The notes under the pieces: model-generated | Database searches by the model: none | What the model was told of the DNA's origin: nothing | What the model saw: the letters and a program-made list of their open reading frames with translations, nothing else | Part shown: piece after piece, positions 16,237-25,020 of the stretch | Numbering within the stretch: position 1 is the stretch's first letter | How the letters are laid out: each line of letters starts with the position of its first letter | Source of the DNA: an uncultured Prevotellaceae bacterium | GTDB taxonomy: Bacteria > Bacteroidota > Bacteroidia > Bacteroidales > Muribaculaceae | NCBI GenBank assembly: GCA_947306175.1 | Contig: CAMZFV010000027.1 | Location: forward strand, 1 to 45,041 | Reading direction: 5' to 3' | Length of the DNA stretch: 45,041 nt | Translations under genes and position numbers: made by a program

Positions 16237-18612
16237 TTATTGCTCGGTAATGGTCCCGAAGTGGTTTTGCCAAGGCGAAGTCGCCTGGTAGGCGGCCGCT
16301 GAGCCAACGGGGACGTGAAGTGTGCGTTCGCTGTATTCGCCTGAGGGCAGCAGGAAAGCGTCAGACGATGTGGTTATCATCGAGGGATCGGTGATATGGC
16401 AAACGACCTCTTTCAATGCCGTGCAGTTGCGAAACGCTCTGGCCCCGATGACCGAGACCGTTGCGGGAATGGTGATGCTGGTGAGCGTGACGCAGTCGAT
16501 GAAGGCATTGTTGCCGATGGCTTTGACCGACTCGGGGATGGTGGTGGTCTGGCATCCCGCGATCAGCTTGCCAGTAGCCGTCTCGATGATGGCGTTGCAA
16601 CCCCGTGAGTCATAGACGGGATTGCCCCGTGCCACAGTGATGCTGGTCAGGGAAGGGCAGTAACGGAATACCGCTGTGCCGATGGCCGATACTGCACTGG
16701 GAATGGTGATGCCGGTCAACGATGTACAGCCGCAAAATGCCGACGAGCCGATGGTTGTAACGGAACCGGGAATCTTGATGTCGGAGAGCGAGGAACAGCC
16801 ATAGAAGGCGGCCCGGCCGATGCTGGTGACTGACTTGGGGAGGCTGATGTCGGTGAGCATCGAACAACCGTAAAACTCATAGTCGGCAATGGCCTTGACT
16901 GACTTGGGGAGGTTAATGCTTGTCAGTGATGTGCATCCGCTGAAAGAACCCTGTCCGATTGCTGTAACCGAATTGGGGATGTCTAAGCTTGTAAGTGCCG
17001 AACATGTCTCGAAGGCCGCATCGCCGATGGCCGTGACCGAGTTGGGGATGTTGATTGAGGAGAGGGAGGTGCACCCCGAGAACGAGTATTGGCCGATGGC
17101 GGTGACGGATGAGGGCAGTTCCAAGGCCGTGAGCATGAAGCATCCACTGAAGGCATTGTCGCCAATCGAGGTTACCGTTGGCGGAACGATTGTGTTCATG
17201 CATCCGGCAATCAAGGTATTGGATGCGGTCTCGATGATGGCGTTGCAGCTGTCACGCGAGTCATAGACGGGATTATAGCTCTCCACGCTCATGCTGTAGA
17301 TCGCTGGGCAATGCTCAAAAGCGAAGCTGCCGATGGATTCCACCGAGGAAGGAATATCAACCCTGTTGAGCGACGCGCACTCAAAGAAAGCCGAAGGGCC
17401 GATTCTGGTGAGCCCGGCGGGGAAAACGATGTTGCGCAGTGCGGTGCACCCTCTGAAGGCGAAATCCCCCACAGCGGTCACGCTGGCAGGGATATCGATG
17501 CCTGTGAGCGTCGAACACCCAGAGAAGGCATAGTCGCCTATCTCGGTCACTGTGGACGGAATGACGGTGTTGCGGCACCCTACAATGAGAATGTTCTCGT
17601 CGGTCTCAATGATGGCGTTGCATTCATTGCGTGAATCATACCTTGGGTTGGTGTCGGCTACACTGATTTCCGATAGTGATGGACAGTATTCAAAGGCCGA
17701 GGAAGCGATGCCCCTGACGCTTGAAGGGATGTGGATACCCTTAAGCGAGGTGCAGCCGTAGAAGGCCTGATAACCAATGACTTTGACCGAATTGGGGATG
17801 TTTATCCCCATCAGCGACGAACAGCGGTAAAAGGCCTCATAGCCTATTTCGGTGACCGAGTTGGGAAGATGAATGCTAGTGAGTCCAGAGCATCCCGCGA
17901 AGGCCCAGAAGCCGATAGCGGTGACAGTGCCGGGGATGACGGTATTCTGACACCCCGCAATCAGTGTGCCAGAAGCCGTATTGATGATGGCATTGCAGCT
18001 ATCGCGCGAGTCATAGGCGGTATTGCAGCTGTCCACTGCGATGGCTGTTATTGAGCTGCAGTTGCTGAACGATGACGCGCCAATCACCGTTACCGAACTC
18101 GGGATTGATACACTGTTGATGGATGAACACCCCGAGAACGCGAAAGAACCGATCGTCGTTACGGTATCGGGAATTGCCAGATCCACGATCTCGGTGCCCT
18201 CCAGGAACAAGCGGTGTGCGTGATAGCAGGGGTTGGCAGCCTCGGAACCGAAGTCGATGTTGCACCAAGTACCTAAATCACTGATGGCTACGCTGTCAAG
18301 CCCATTACACCCTGCAAAGGCTTGTTCGCCAATGGCCGTAATGGTGGCGGGTATGGCGACACTCGTGAGCGCTGAACAATTGTAAAATGCCACCTTGTCG
18401 ATGGCCGTGACCGCGTAAACCACACCTTCGCGGGAGATCGCTGCAGGAATGTTCACATGACCTATATAGGGCTCGTTGCCGCTGGTTACTATGGCATGAT
18501 CACCATCGATGCGATAGCAGATATTGTCATGCTCAAAAACCTGGGCTGCCGTTGTCAAGGACAAAAGCAGGGCAGTTATCAGCACACCTGTTCTCATCAG
18601 AATATTCATCAT
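16237..18612 (-). CDS. BspA-type leucine-rich repeat (LRR_5) secreted protein
   Basis: 791 residues from ATG 18612 (ATG 18609 is equally possible), giving the signal peptide MMNILMRTGVLITALLLSLT before TAAQ; the frame is open further upstream but would bury the signal. Almost the whole chain consists of 23-residue LRR_5 units of the form LTSINIPNSVTAIGDAAFxG. The series is interrupted four times by a non-LRR cassette, NPVYDSRDSCNAIIETASNT followed by LIAGC, common in BspA-like proteins; the fourth copy (YDSRGCNAII) lacks two residues. BspA-type proteins are exported and often bind host matrix proteins or partner bacteria. The C-terminus (LHVPVGSAAAYQATSPWQNH) has no dockerin or sorting domain, unlike its neighbour. 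Confidence 0.9.
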   Translation of the reverse strand: MMNILMRTGVLITALLLSLTTAAQVFEHDNICYRIDGDHAIVTSGNEPYIGHVNIPAAISREGVVYAVTAIDKVAFYNCSALTSVAIPATITAIGEQAFAGCNGLDSVAISDLGTWCNIDFGSEAANPCYHAHRLFLEGTEIVDLAIPDTVTTIGSFAFSGCSSINSVSIPSSVTVIGASSFSNCSSITAIAVDSCNTAYDSRDSCNAIINTASGTLIAGCQNTVIPGTVTAIGFWAFAGCSGLTSIHLPNSVTEIGYEAFYRCSSLMGINIPNSVKVIGYQAFYGCTSLKGIHIPSSVRGIASSAFEYCPSLSEISVADTNPRYDSRNECNAIIETDENILIVGCRNTVIPSTVTEIGDYAFSGCSTLTGIDIPASVTAVGDFAFRGCTALRNIVFPAGLTRIGPSAFFECASLNRVDIPSSVESIGSFAFEHCPAIYSMSVESYNPVYDSRDSCNAIIETASNTLIAGCMNTIVPPTVTSIGDNAFSGCFMLTALELPSSVTAIGQYSFSGCTSLSSINIPNSVTAIGDAAFETCSALTSLDIPNSVTAIGQGSFSGCTSLTSINLPKSVKAIADYEFYGCSMLTDISLPKSVTSIGRAAFYGCSSLSDIKIPGSVTTIGSSAFCGCTSLTGITIPSAVSAIGTAVFRYCPSLTSITVARGNPVYDSRGCNAIIETATGKLIAGCQTTTIPESVKAIGNNAFIDCVTLTSITIPATVSVIGARAFRNCTALKEVVCHITDPSMITTSSDAFLLPSGEYSERTLHVPVGSAAAYQATSPWQNHFGTITEQ

Positions 18613-18757
18613 TAATTGTTGCGAATTGAAAACAAAACAATTACTGGGCAAGAATCAATCAAAAAGACCATTCAGGCCACGGAGACGGGCAATAAGTGAG
18701 ATGAGGGCAATGTGATTACCCTTCCAATTCCCAGGCGATGTGCGGTGGGATGCCCGG

Positions 18758-20539
18758 TTATTGGGTGTTACCGGACAATAGCGCGTCAATGATTACAGTG
18801 ATATCGTTGACGCTGATCATGCCATCGCCGTTCACGTCAGCATAGGCAGGGAGTTCTTCACCGCCCATCAGCGCGTCGATAAATGATATCACATCTCCGA
18901 CACTGATCTCGCCATCGCCATCGATGTCGCCCATTGTGATGATTTCAGCAAAAAATGTGCTCCAATTGGGGTCGTTCTCATAGCTGGACTTGGTTCCAAG
19001 AGGAACATATAGTTTGCGTGTTCTGTAAATGCCAGGACGATTTAAACTAACAAAGACATTTTCGCCCATTGTTACAAGCGAAAGGTCATCGATGTGGCTA
19101 TAGACTACTTGCAGCTTGTTCATTTCACTGAATGCGCGTTGGTCGAGTGATGTGATTGACTTGGGGAGGGTTAAGCTGGTTACGTTTTCACAATCATAAA
19201 ACACTTCCTTGCTAATATGTTCGATTGATTTTCCAAAAGTGATGCTGGTCAAACCGCTGCAATTGAAAAACGCCTGACTGTTAATCTCGGTAAGGGCGTC
19301 GGGGAAATTAATGGTTCTCAAACCACGGCAATATACAAATGCTTGGTTTTCAATAACTTGAAGTGTGCTAGGGAAGCTGATGCTGTTAAGACTGGTGCAT
19401 TGATAGAACGCATATGCCCTAATTATCGTGACACCCTCAGGAATGGTAAAGGTTCGGAGGTTGCTGCAACCAGAACAGAACGTGGAAGGAATTTCGGTAA
19501 TTGTTTCGGGGATAGTAAGACTCGTCAGGCTTTTGCAACCGGAGAAAGCGCCAGCGCCGATTTCGGTAATGTTATCGGGGACGGTGTAGGTGGTGAGTCC
19601 TCTTTGTGAAAAAGCGTTTTTGCCGATAATTGTTACTGAGGCTGGTATGACCGTGGTATTGCAGCCCTCAACCAAAGTATTGGTTGCTGTTCTGATAATG
19701 GCGTTACAGTTCTCACGGGAATCAAAAGTGGGATTGTCGCTATCCACTGTGATGCTTTCCAAGCTGGTGCAGCCTGAGAACATCTTTTCGCCGAGGACTG
19801 TAACCGAAGCGGGGATGTTGATATGTGTCAGTCCTTTACGGCCAGTGAACGCCGTAGCACGGATATAGTAAACGGTATTGGGGATAACCGCGTTGTTGGT
19901 TCCCACGATTACTACATCTCTGTCACTATTATTCCAGAAATGATCAACAATGCAGTTGTTACCAGGAGACCAGAAACGTGGGTTGGCAGGATCCACGATG
20001 ACACTGTCCAGGTTGCAGTTATTAAAAGATTCGAGTCCTATCAGTGCGACTTTTGCAGGGAAGTTGATCTTCTTCAAATTGGTGCATTGACTGAAACTGT
20101 AATTATAGATGGTATCGACTGAATTGCCTAAGTGGACTTCCTCCAATTTTTCGCAACCATAGAAGGATTCGTAGCCAAGGTAGGTAACAGAGTCAGGAAT
20201 GACAATATTTGTTAGTTTATTGCAGAACATGAACGCACCGCCGTCGATTCTCTTTATCGAGTTGGGCATTGTCACGTTAGTGACAGGTTGATTCATGAAG
20301 GCTTGTGCGCGGATGCCGGTAACGCGGTAGGTCACACCTTCCCAAGTAACCGTATCGGGAATGACCACGTTGCCAGTATAGACAGTGCTACCATAGCTGC
20401 TAGATGTTGATACATAAACTTCATTATTGGGCTTGAAGTCGTAGAAGATGCCGTCCACTTCAAAGTCATAGGCGGCGAAAGCGGTTGCTGGCATCAAGAG
20501 GGCCAGCAAAAGCAACGAAAGGTTAATCAGATGTTTCAT
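18758..20539 (-). CDS. BspA-type LRR_5 protein with C-terminal dockerin-like repeats
   Basis: 593 residues. A signal peptide (about 1-22, ending in AFA) is followed by LRR_5 units and one YDSR-type cassette (FDSRENCNAIIRTATNT). The last 60 residues carry two dockerin type I-like calcium loops, GDIDGDGEISVGDVISFIDA and ADVNGDGMISVNDITVIIDA. It is a paralogue of the neighbouring LRR gene on the same strand, 145 bp upstream of it. Likely surface-exposed or secreted. The dockerin suggests attachment to a partner, but no cohesin is recognisable in the window. Confidence 0.9.
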   Translation of the reverse strand: MKHLINLSLLLLALLMPATAFAAYDFEVDGIFYDFKPNNEVYVSTSSSYGSTVYTGNVVIPDTVTWEGVTYRVTGIRAQAFMNQPVTNVTMPNSIKRIDGGAFMFCNKLTNIVIPDSVTYLGYESFYGCEKLEEVHLGNSVDTIYNYSFSQCTNLKKINFPAKVALIGLESFNNCNLDSVIVDPANPRFWSPGNNCIVDHFWNNSDRDVVIVGTNNAVIPNTVYYIRATAFTGRKGLTHINIPASVTVLGEKMFSGCTSLESITVDSDNPTFDSRENCNAIIRTATNTLVEGCNTTVIPASVTIIGKNAFSQRGLTTYTVPDNITEIGAGAFSGCKSLTSLTIPETITEIPSTFCSGCSNLRTFTIPEGVTIIRAYAFYQCTSLNSISFPSTLQVIENQAFVYCRGLRTINFPDALTEINSQAFFNCSGLTSITFGKSIEHISKEVFYDCENVTSLTLPKSITSLDQRAFSEMNKLQVVYSHIDDLSLVTMGENVFVSLNRPGIYRTRKLYVPLGTKSSYENDPNWSTFFAEIITMGDIDGDGEISVGDVISFIDALMGGEELPAYADVNGDGMISVNDITVIIDALLSGNTQ

Positions 20540-20593
20540 AATTTTATGGATTTAGATGATGTAATGTGAATTATCGTTTTATAATGCTTGCTG

Positions 20594-20601
20594 CAAATTT
20601 A
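20594..20601 (-). promoter_or_regulatory. -7 box for the LRR-dockerin gene
   Basis: TAAATTTG on the - strand (20601 to 20594), about 55 nt before the ATG. A TTTG is present but only 12 nt further upstream, too close for a standard -33 box. Confidence 0.45.
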
Positions 20602-20652
20602 GGCGTTTTTTTTCAAAGAAAAAAGATATATGATGTAAAAATAAGTTGGGAG

Positions 20653-20688
20653 GCTTTAGGTATTAGGTATTGGGTTTTAGATTTTTAG
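20653..20688 (+). repeat. degenerate heptad array GNNTTAG
   Basis: GCTTTAG, GTATTAG, GTATTGG and GTTTTAG, followed by ATTTTTAG, in the divergent intergenic region between an LRR gene (-) and the hybrid regulator (+). Confidence 0.85.
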
Positions 20689-20758
20689 GCTTGTTTTTTG
20701 AGTTGATGGGCGATGTCGAGTGAGGGGAATCGGGTGGTGAAAAAGTTTTTTTGGAATT

Positions 20759-20790
20759 CTTGCAGGGGTCGGGAATTATGGCGATATTTG
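20759..20790 (+). promoter_or_regulatory. promoter of the membrane-bound AraC-type regulator gene
   Basis: CTTG (20759-20762), 20-nt spacer, GATATTTG (20783-20790), one mismatch in each box. It predicts a very short leader, about 10 nt, before ATG 20807. Confidence 0.55.
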
Positions 20791-20806
20791 CAGAGAAGTT
20801 GTTAGG

Positions 20807-22564
20807 ATGACAATTTATAATAAACGGTTGAGACATCTTATATTATTCATATATAGCTTTATAGCACTGTTGCCGCTGTTGGCTGAGCCGCAGGGTGGCC
20901 GTGCCGTCAAGTGTCCTGCCGTAAAAATTGAGGCCCAGCGGTTACCTGACTTGAACGTGCCGCGTTCCGGCCATGTGTTCATCAGTGTGGACGGAGAACC
21001 GACGTTGATTGGCGGCCATACAACCAACTTTGTGCCCACAGCCACCATCGAGTATTACAAAAATGACGCATGGCATGTAGTACCATCAGCATTTACCCAT
21101 GACGATGGCTTTGCCGTGGTTCTCACTTCGGGCAAGGTGCTCATTGGAGGAGGGCATGAACGGAATCTGGGCATCGGCCAGAGCTTTGAGGTTGAACTGT
21201 ATGATCCGGTGACTCACATCTGCGAGGGTTTTTCCAGCCTTGACACCAAGCGGTCTCTGGCCGCCGCCGTGGCGTTAGACGGAAACCGTGCGCTGATTAC
21301 AGGCAACTGGCACCATGATGATGCCATCGAGATGTATGACGGCAAGGAAGGCTTCGTGCCAGTGAAGAGCGTCAGCTGCGGTCGTGCCATGCCATACATC
21401 CTGCGCACGGCAAATGATGATGCTATCATCTTCACCAGTTTGGACTCGGAAGGGGTATTTACGCCACACCCGTTGATCGAGCGGCTACATGGCGAGGCAT
21501 ACCGTGAGCCGTTGCTCGAAGAGTGGGGACTGCGCATCGGGTATGAACAAACGTCATCGACAGCCTTTATCGGTGATGAGGCAAAGGGTGACTACTCCTA
21601 TCTGCTGCTGGTGGAGAATGCGGCGGGACAGGTGGCGATTGCCCGCGTCACCAATGGCGAGTTTTCCATTCTGCCCACCGATGTGCCCATCCCTATGTCC
21701 TGTGAATGGGGTGTGATAGCCTATGGCTCTCGTGTGTTTGCCGACCGTCAGAATCGTCGAGCCTATCTGTTGGGCACCGATACGCTGCAATACCAAAAGC
21801 CGTGCGACAGTGGACGCATATATGTCATTACCATCGATTATGCCCAAGTTCCAGCACAATTGACGTTGTGCTATACCGATATCCTTAATGACTATGACAT
21901 CCGTAAGGCCGTCATGACTCCTGACGGGGACTTGATGCTGGCAGGTGGGCATCCGAAAGAAAACAACTTCAAGCCCACAGCTGCCACGTGGCTGCTGCAC
22001 GTCACCCCTGACGCACAGAAAGCTGTATCGGATTGGCCCTGGTGGGGATGGACGTTCATCCTGCTGGCGGTTGTCGCTCTATTGACTTTACTGTACAGGT
22101 GGATGCGACGCACAAAGAAAGTGCTGAATCCTGAGCATACACCTACAGTTGAGAAGAATTCCGTTGCCGACACCCATTTGCAAGAGGACGGTGACACGCT
22201 CGCCGACGAGGAGCAGGACTTCGATGAACTTATGGCTCAAATCTGTCAGGTGATGGAAGACAAAGCCCTTTTCTTGAATCCCAACTTGAAAGTTTCAGAC
22301 GTTGCAAACATCCTGGGCTCCAACCGCACATCCATTTCCAACTGCATCAACACTCAACGCGGCTGCTCCTTTCCTCAGTTTGTCAACGCCTACCGTATCG
22401 ATTATGCCCAAGAACTGATGCGCAACCAGCCCGACATGAAATTGGCGGAAGTATGTACGGTGGCAGGCTTCTCCAGCGAGGCCTCCTTCTACCGCATCTT
22501 CAAGACCGTCACAGGCCTCACCCCCGCCGACTGGAAAAACACCCGCACCACACAACAATCATAG
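20807..22564 (+). CDS. membrane-bound one-component regulator: periplasmic kelch-like propeller, TM helix, cytoplasmic AraC HTH
   Basis: 585 residues. An N-terminal hydrophobic segment (about 10-27) is followed by a roughly 380-residue beta-propeller-like region with kelch/galactose-oxidase style GGH/GGGH turns (TLIGGHTTN, VLIGGGHERN, LMLAGGHPKE). A single membrane helix follows at about 415-433 (WTFILLAVVALLTLLYRW), preceded by WPWWG, then an acidic linker. The C-terminal 95 residues are an AraC-type double HTH (NLKVSDVANILGSNRTSISN; MKLAEVCTVAGFSSEASFYR; IFKTVTGLTPADW). There is no kinase or receiver domain, so it would couple an outside ligand directly to DNA binding. It has its own promoter. 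The operator-like direct repeats 250 bp downstream and the two secreted-protein genes are its likely targets (inference). Confidence 0.85.
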   Translation: MTIYNKRLRHLILFIYSFIALLPLLAEPQGGRAVKCPAVKIEAQRLPDLNVPRSGHVFISVDGEPTLIGGHTTNFVPTATIEYYKNDAWHVVPSAFTHDDGFAVVLTSGKVLIGGGHERNLGIGQSFEVELYDPVTHICEGFSSLDTKRSLAAAVALDGNRALITGNWHHDDAIEMYDGKEGFVPVKSVSCGRAMPYILRTANDDAIIFTSLDSEGVFTPHPLIERLHGEAYREPLLEEWGLRIGYEQTSSTAFIGDEAKGDYSYLLLVENAAGQVAIARVTNGEFSILPTDVPIPMSCEWGVIAYGSRVFADRQNRRAYLLGTDTLQYQKPCDSGRIYVITIDYAQVPAQLTLCYTDILNDYDIRKAVMTPDGDLMLAGGHPKENNFKPTAATWLLHVTPDAQKAVSDWPWWGWTFILLAVVALLTLLYRWMRRTKKVLNPEHTPTVEKNSVADTHLQEDGDTLADEEQDFDELMAQICQVMEDKALFLNPNLKVSDVANILGSNRTSISNCINTQRGCSFPQFVNAYRIDYAQELMRNQPDMKLAEVCTVAGFSSEASFYRIFKTVTGLTPADWKNTRTTQQS

Positions 22565-22604
22565 AAAGAAGACAATAAGCACAATAAATACAAACTTACC
22601 AAAT

Positions 22605-22619
22605 CAGGTCTAAGACCTG
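22605..22619. repeat. hairpin CAGGTC-TAA-GACCTG
   Basis: Perfect 6-bp stem with a 3-nt loop, 41 bp after the regulator gene. The same stem with loop TTC occurs at 40098-40112. A second hairpin, CCTTCG...CGAAGG, follows near 22652-22673. Possibly REP-like elements. Confidence 0.6.
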
Positions 22620-22781
22620 AGCAAAGCCAGTAGGCCTTGACTTGAGTTAACCCTTCGGCGCAAGGGGCGAAGGTCCTTGTGGCGTAGAGACATCTGCATG
22701 TCCAGCAATGGGCCCCGAAGGTGGCCACTCACATCAGCCCTCGTTCCCTGTTTTTTTCTCAAGAATTAGATGTCCTATTGA

Positions 22782-22854
22782 AAATCGACTCTCAAAACGT
22801 ACAAAATTACCATCGATGTACGTTTTGAGAGTCGATTTGTACATTTTGAGAGTC
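22782..22854 (+). promoter_or_regulatory. three-site operator-like element (two direct copies 21 bp apart plus an inverted copy)
   Basis: TGTACGTTTTGAGAGTC at 22817-22833 and TGTACATTTTGAGAGTC at 22838-22854 are direct repeats (16/17) exactly 21 bp apart. The exact reverse complement of the first copy lies at 22787-22803. The inverted pair extends to 22-bp perfect arms (22782-22803 and 22817-22838) around a 13-nt loop. The downstream copy covers the position where the -33 box of the next promoter should be. Confidence 0.75.
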
Positions 22855-22873
22855 TCGAAGTATGTTGTGATGG

Positions 22874-22881
22874 TAATTTTG
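22874..22881 (+). promoter_or_regulatory. -7 box for the beta-helix protein gene, lacking a normal -33 box
   Basis: TAATTTTG at 22874-22881. At the standard spacing the -33 position falls in the last bases of the operator copy 22838-22854, where no TTTG is present; the nearest TTTG is 25 nt away. This suits an activator-dependent promoter. Leader about 54 nt. Confidence 0.55.
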
Positions 22882-22941
22882 CAAAAATCTAACCTAGCAA
22901 ATACTCAAGTATTTATTAACCATATTAAACCCAATTGATTT

Positions 22942-23919
22942 ATGAAAAAGACTCTATTTCTCCTATTAGTTTTTTGTGCCGCTTTGATGGCAAATGCACA
23001 GGCACAGAACGATGAACCGACGGCCATCCTTCAGCATGGCGACCAATCAACCGTCTTCACAGGAACCAATGCGTTTGTTGAGGCAGAGTCAGAAGCTCAA
23101 CACGGTGATGTGATAACTCTGTCGGCAGGCACATTTAATGCACCTGGTGGAATCAAGACAATTTCGGTCTATGGCGCTGGTTTTGAGCAGGACGAGACAA
23201 CAGGAACTGCAAAAACTGTCATCAATGGCACATTGACTATAGTTGATGTCTCAGGTATAGTTGTTGAAGGTCTATATATTCAGGGAGACATATTAACAAC
23301 TAATAATAGGAATATCACAATTAGTAAATGCTGGGTAGAAGGGTCAATCCGACCATCGGGCATATATGAATCCCAAATTAACCAGTGTGTTATTGGTGGT
23401 GGAATTCTTGGCAGTTACCACGCTACTAATTTGCGAGTTTCCAATACAAGTCTGGCTTGGTGTTATGGTTTTAGTTCACAAAATTCTGTTTACTTTGATC
23501 ATTGTTTGGTTAGAGGTAGGTTTTTAGAAGGTTCTAATGCTTATAATGAAAATATTTATACGAATTGCATTTTTAGCAGTACGGGCACATCAGAGCACTA
23601 TTATACGGGTAACGGTGCACTAATGATCAACTGCATTTATACTTTAGAAAGCAACATTCATTCTGGGGCAATTCTCACTAACTGCTATCAGGTGGATCTT
23701 GCCGATATTTTTGCTGATGGCGAGAATGCGGCTTATTCAGTTGAGCGCACCTACGAGTTGCAGCAGCCCAATTTATGGGTGGGCACCGATGGTACCCCCA
23801 TTGGCCCGTCAGGTGGCATGGGCTGGATGAAGGCTCCCAGCACGCCGGTAGTGAGGGACTTGCAGCTCAATTTGGAGGGCACGACCCTCAATATCAACTA
23901 TGAGGCTATGCCGAGATGA
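22942..23919 (+). CDS. secreted protein with right-handed beta-helix-like repeats
   Basis: 325 residues. The signal peptide MKKTLFLLLVFCAALMANAQ is followed by GDVITLSAGTF and a long series of short strand-turn units (VVEGLYIQGDIL, ITISKCWVEGSI, SQINQCVIGGGI, LRVSNTSLAWC, VYFDHCLVRG, NIYTNCIFSS, ALMINCIYTL), the pattern of a right-handed parallel beta-helix with Cys/Asn stacks. There are no visible catalytic residues of a lyase. Codon use in 23270-23680 is distinctly more AT-rich than in the flanking genes. The last part (VVRDLQLNLEGTTLNINYEA) resembles the linker before a sorting or dockerin domain, but the protein ends there; the next gene starts 26 bp on and does carry a dockerin. Function unknown. 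Confidence 0.75.
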   Translation: MKKTLFLLLVFCAALMANAQAQNDEPTAILQHGDQSTVFTGTNAFVEAESEAQHGDVITLSAGTFNAPGGIKTISVYGAGFEQDETTGTAKTVINGTLTIVDVSGIVVEGLYIQGDILTTNNRNITISKCWVEGSIRPSGIYESQINQCVIGGGILGSYHATNLRVSNTSLAWCYGFSSQNSVYFDHCLVRGRFLEGSNAYNENIYTNCIFSSTGTSEHYYTGNGALMINCIYTLESNIHSGAILTNCYQVDLADIFADGENAAYSVERTYELQQPNLWVGTDGTPIGPSGGMGWMKAPSTPVVRDLQLNLEGTTLNINYEAMPR

Positions 23920-23944
23920 TGTTTCACAGTTAAATATGATAGCG

Positions 23945-24592
23945 ATGAAAAGATTAAGATTAATCATACTTATAGTCGCAGCTGTTTGTAGCATAGCGGC
24001 GACTGGGCAGAAAACCATCGTCCAGGAAGAATGCTGGCTTGACGGCAAAATTGCTGCCAGTCAGTCAATGACCGGTGGGACGATGAGTATAGATGTGTCG
24101 TCTTTCAAGCCAGGTCTTCACACATTTACTATGAGAGTGCAGGACAGCGAGGGATTGTGGAGCTCAAGCGTCACGAGGTTTTTCCTCATGCCTGTTGCTC
24201 CCAGCGAGGCAACAATAGTGCGCTGCATGTACTGGTTTGACGGTGACATGCAGCATGCAGTGACAGCGCCGCTTGAAGGAAACAGTGGCATGATCAGTGT
24301 AGATGTGGATAACCTGTCCCGTGGCGAGCATACATTGTCATGGATGGTGGGTGACGACAGGGGCACTTGGAGTGAGGTGACCACCGTTGAGTTCATTGCT
24401 CCAGGCCCGTTAGGTGATGTAAACGCCGATGATGTCGTCTCCGTTGCAGATGTGTCTTTATTGATAGACTATCTGCTCAGCGGTAATGCAGAAGGCATCA
24501 GTCTGGAGAGTGCCGATTGTAACAAAAATGGAGATATTTCCATCTCCGACGTCGCAGCACTGATTGATTACCTGTTGAGTGGAATGTGGTAA
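23945..24592 (+). CDS. small secreted protein with two beta-sandwich modules and C-terminal dockerin-like repeats
   Basis: 215 residues from ATG 23945 (ATG 23936, adding MIA, is possible). A signal peptide is followed by two copies of a roughly 65-residue module: ECWLDGKIAASQSMTGGTMS...GLHTFTMRVQDSEGLWS and MYWFDGDMQHAVTAPLEGNS...GEHTLSWMVGDDRGTWS. This YWFDGD-type module is common in secreted Bacteroidales proteins of unknown function. The last 60 residues are two dockerin-like calcium loops (LGDVNADDVVSVADVSLLID; ADCNKNGDISISDVAALIDY). It probably shares an mRNA with the beta-helix gene and depends on the same operator. Confidence 0.8.
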   Translation: MKRLRLIILIVAAVCSIAATGQKTIVQEECWLDGKIAASQSMTGGTMSIDVSSFKPGLHTFTMRVQDSEGLWSSSVTRFFLMPVAPSEATIVRCMYWFDGDMQHAVTAPLEGNSGMISVDVDNLSRGEHTLSWMVGDDRGTWSEVTTVEFIAPGPLGDVNADDVVSVADVSLLIDYLLSGNAEGISLESADCNKNGDISISDVAALIDYLLSGMW

Positions 24593-25020
24593 AATTCAGT
24601 CTTCAGTTTTCAGTTGGAGTTACTGTGAATTGACGGTTGAATAAATGTTTTGGTTATAGGATTGAAAATCTACGAATAGATTGATGCTTTTATCATGTTC
24701 GGGCTGGGGCGCAAGTTGCCTCGGCCCGACTTGTGTAAATCCTGTGGAAGGATGTGAGCCATAGTGTGAGGGACAAAGTGCAAACGATTGCGTTATTTTT
24801 TGCTTGAGGGTGGGGCTTGTGTGTGTGATGATTGTGGATAATAATCACTAACTTTGTAGAGATTAATCACATCGGGCTTTTATGGGCCTGCGACCATCGG
24901 AATAACCAAAGGTAGTGCTAGTCGAGCACAATATCAGGAAAAGTCTTTTCTTGGATTGTTGAGACGCCGCCTGCCTTCGCCTCTGGCAATCATTCAACAT
25001 ATAACTCTAAAATACTGATT
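24593..25020. other. 428-bp intergenic region with a long amylase leader
   Basis: It begins with CAGTCTTCAGTTTTCAGT-type short repeats (24598-24617). A -7 box TAACTTTG stands at 24849-24856, with no clear -33. This predicts a leader of about 157 nt that contains small hairpins (GTGCT...AGCAC near 24915-24929; AGGAAAAG...TTTTCTT near 24937). A segment GGGCCTGCGACC in it resembles the arms of the inverted repeat at 31328-31430. No gene is seen. Confidence 0.5.

Noticed and set aside
23900..23944. Longer start of the small dockerin protein overlapping the previous gene
   Set aside because: The extra residues precede a complete signal peptide beginning at 23945 (or 23936), and the overlap is not needed.
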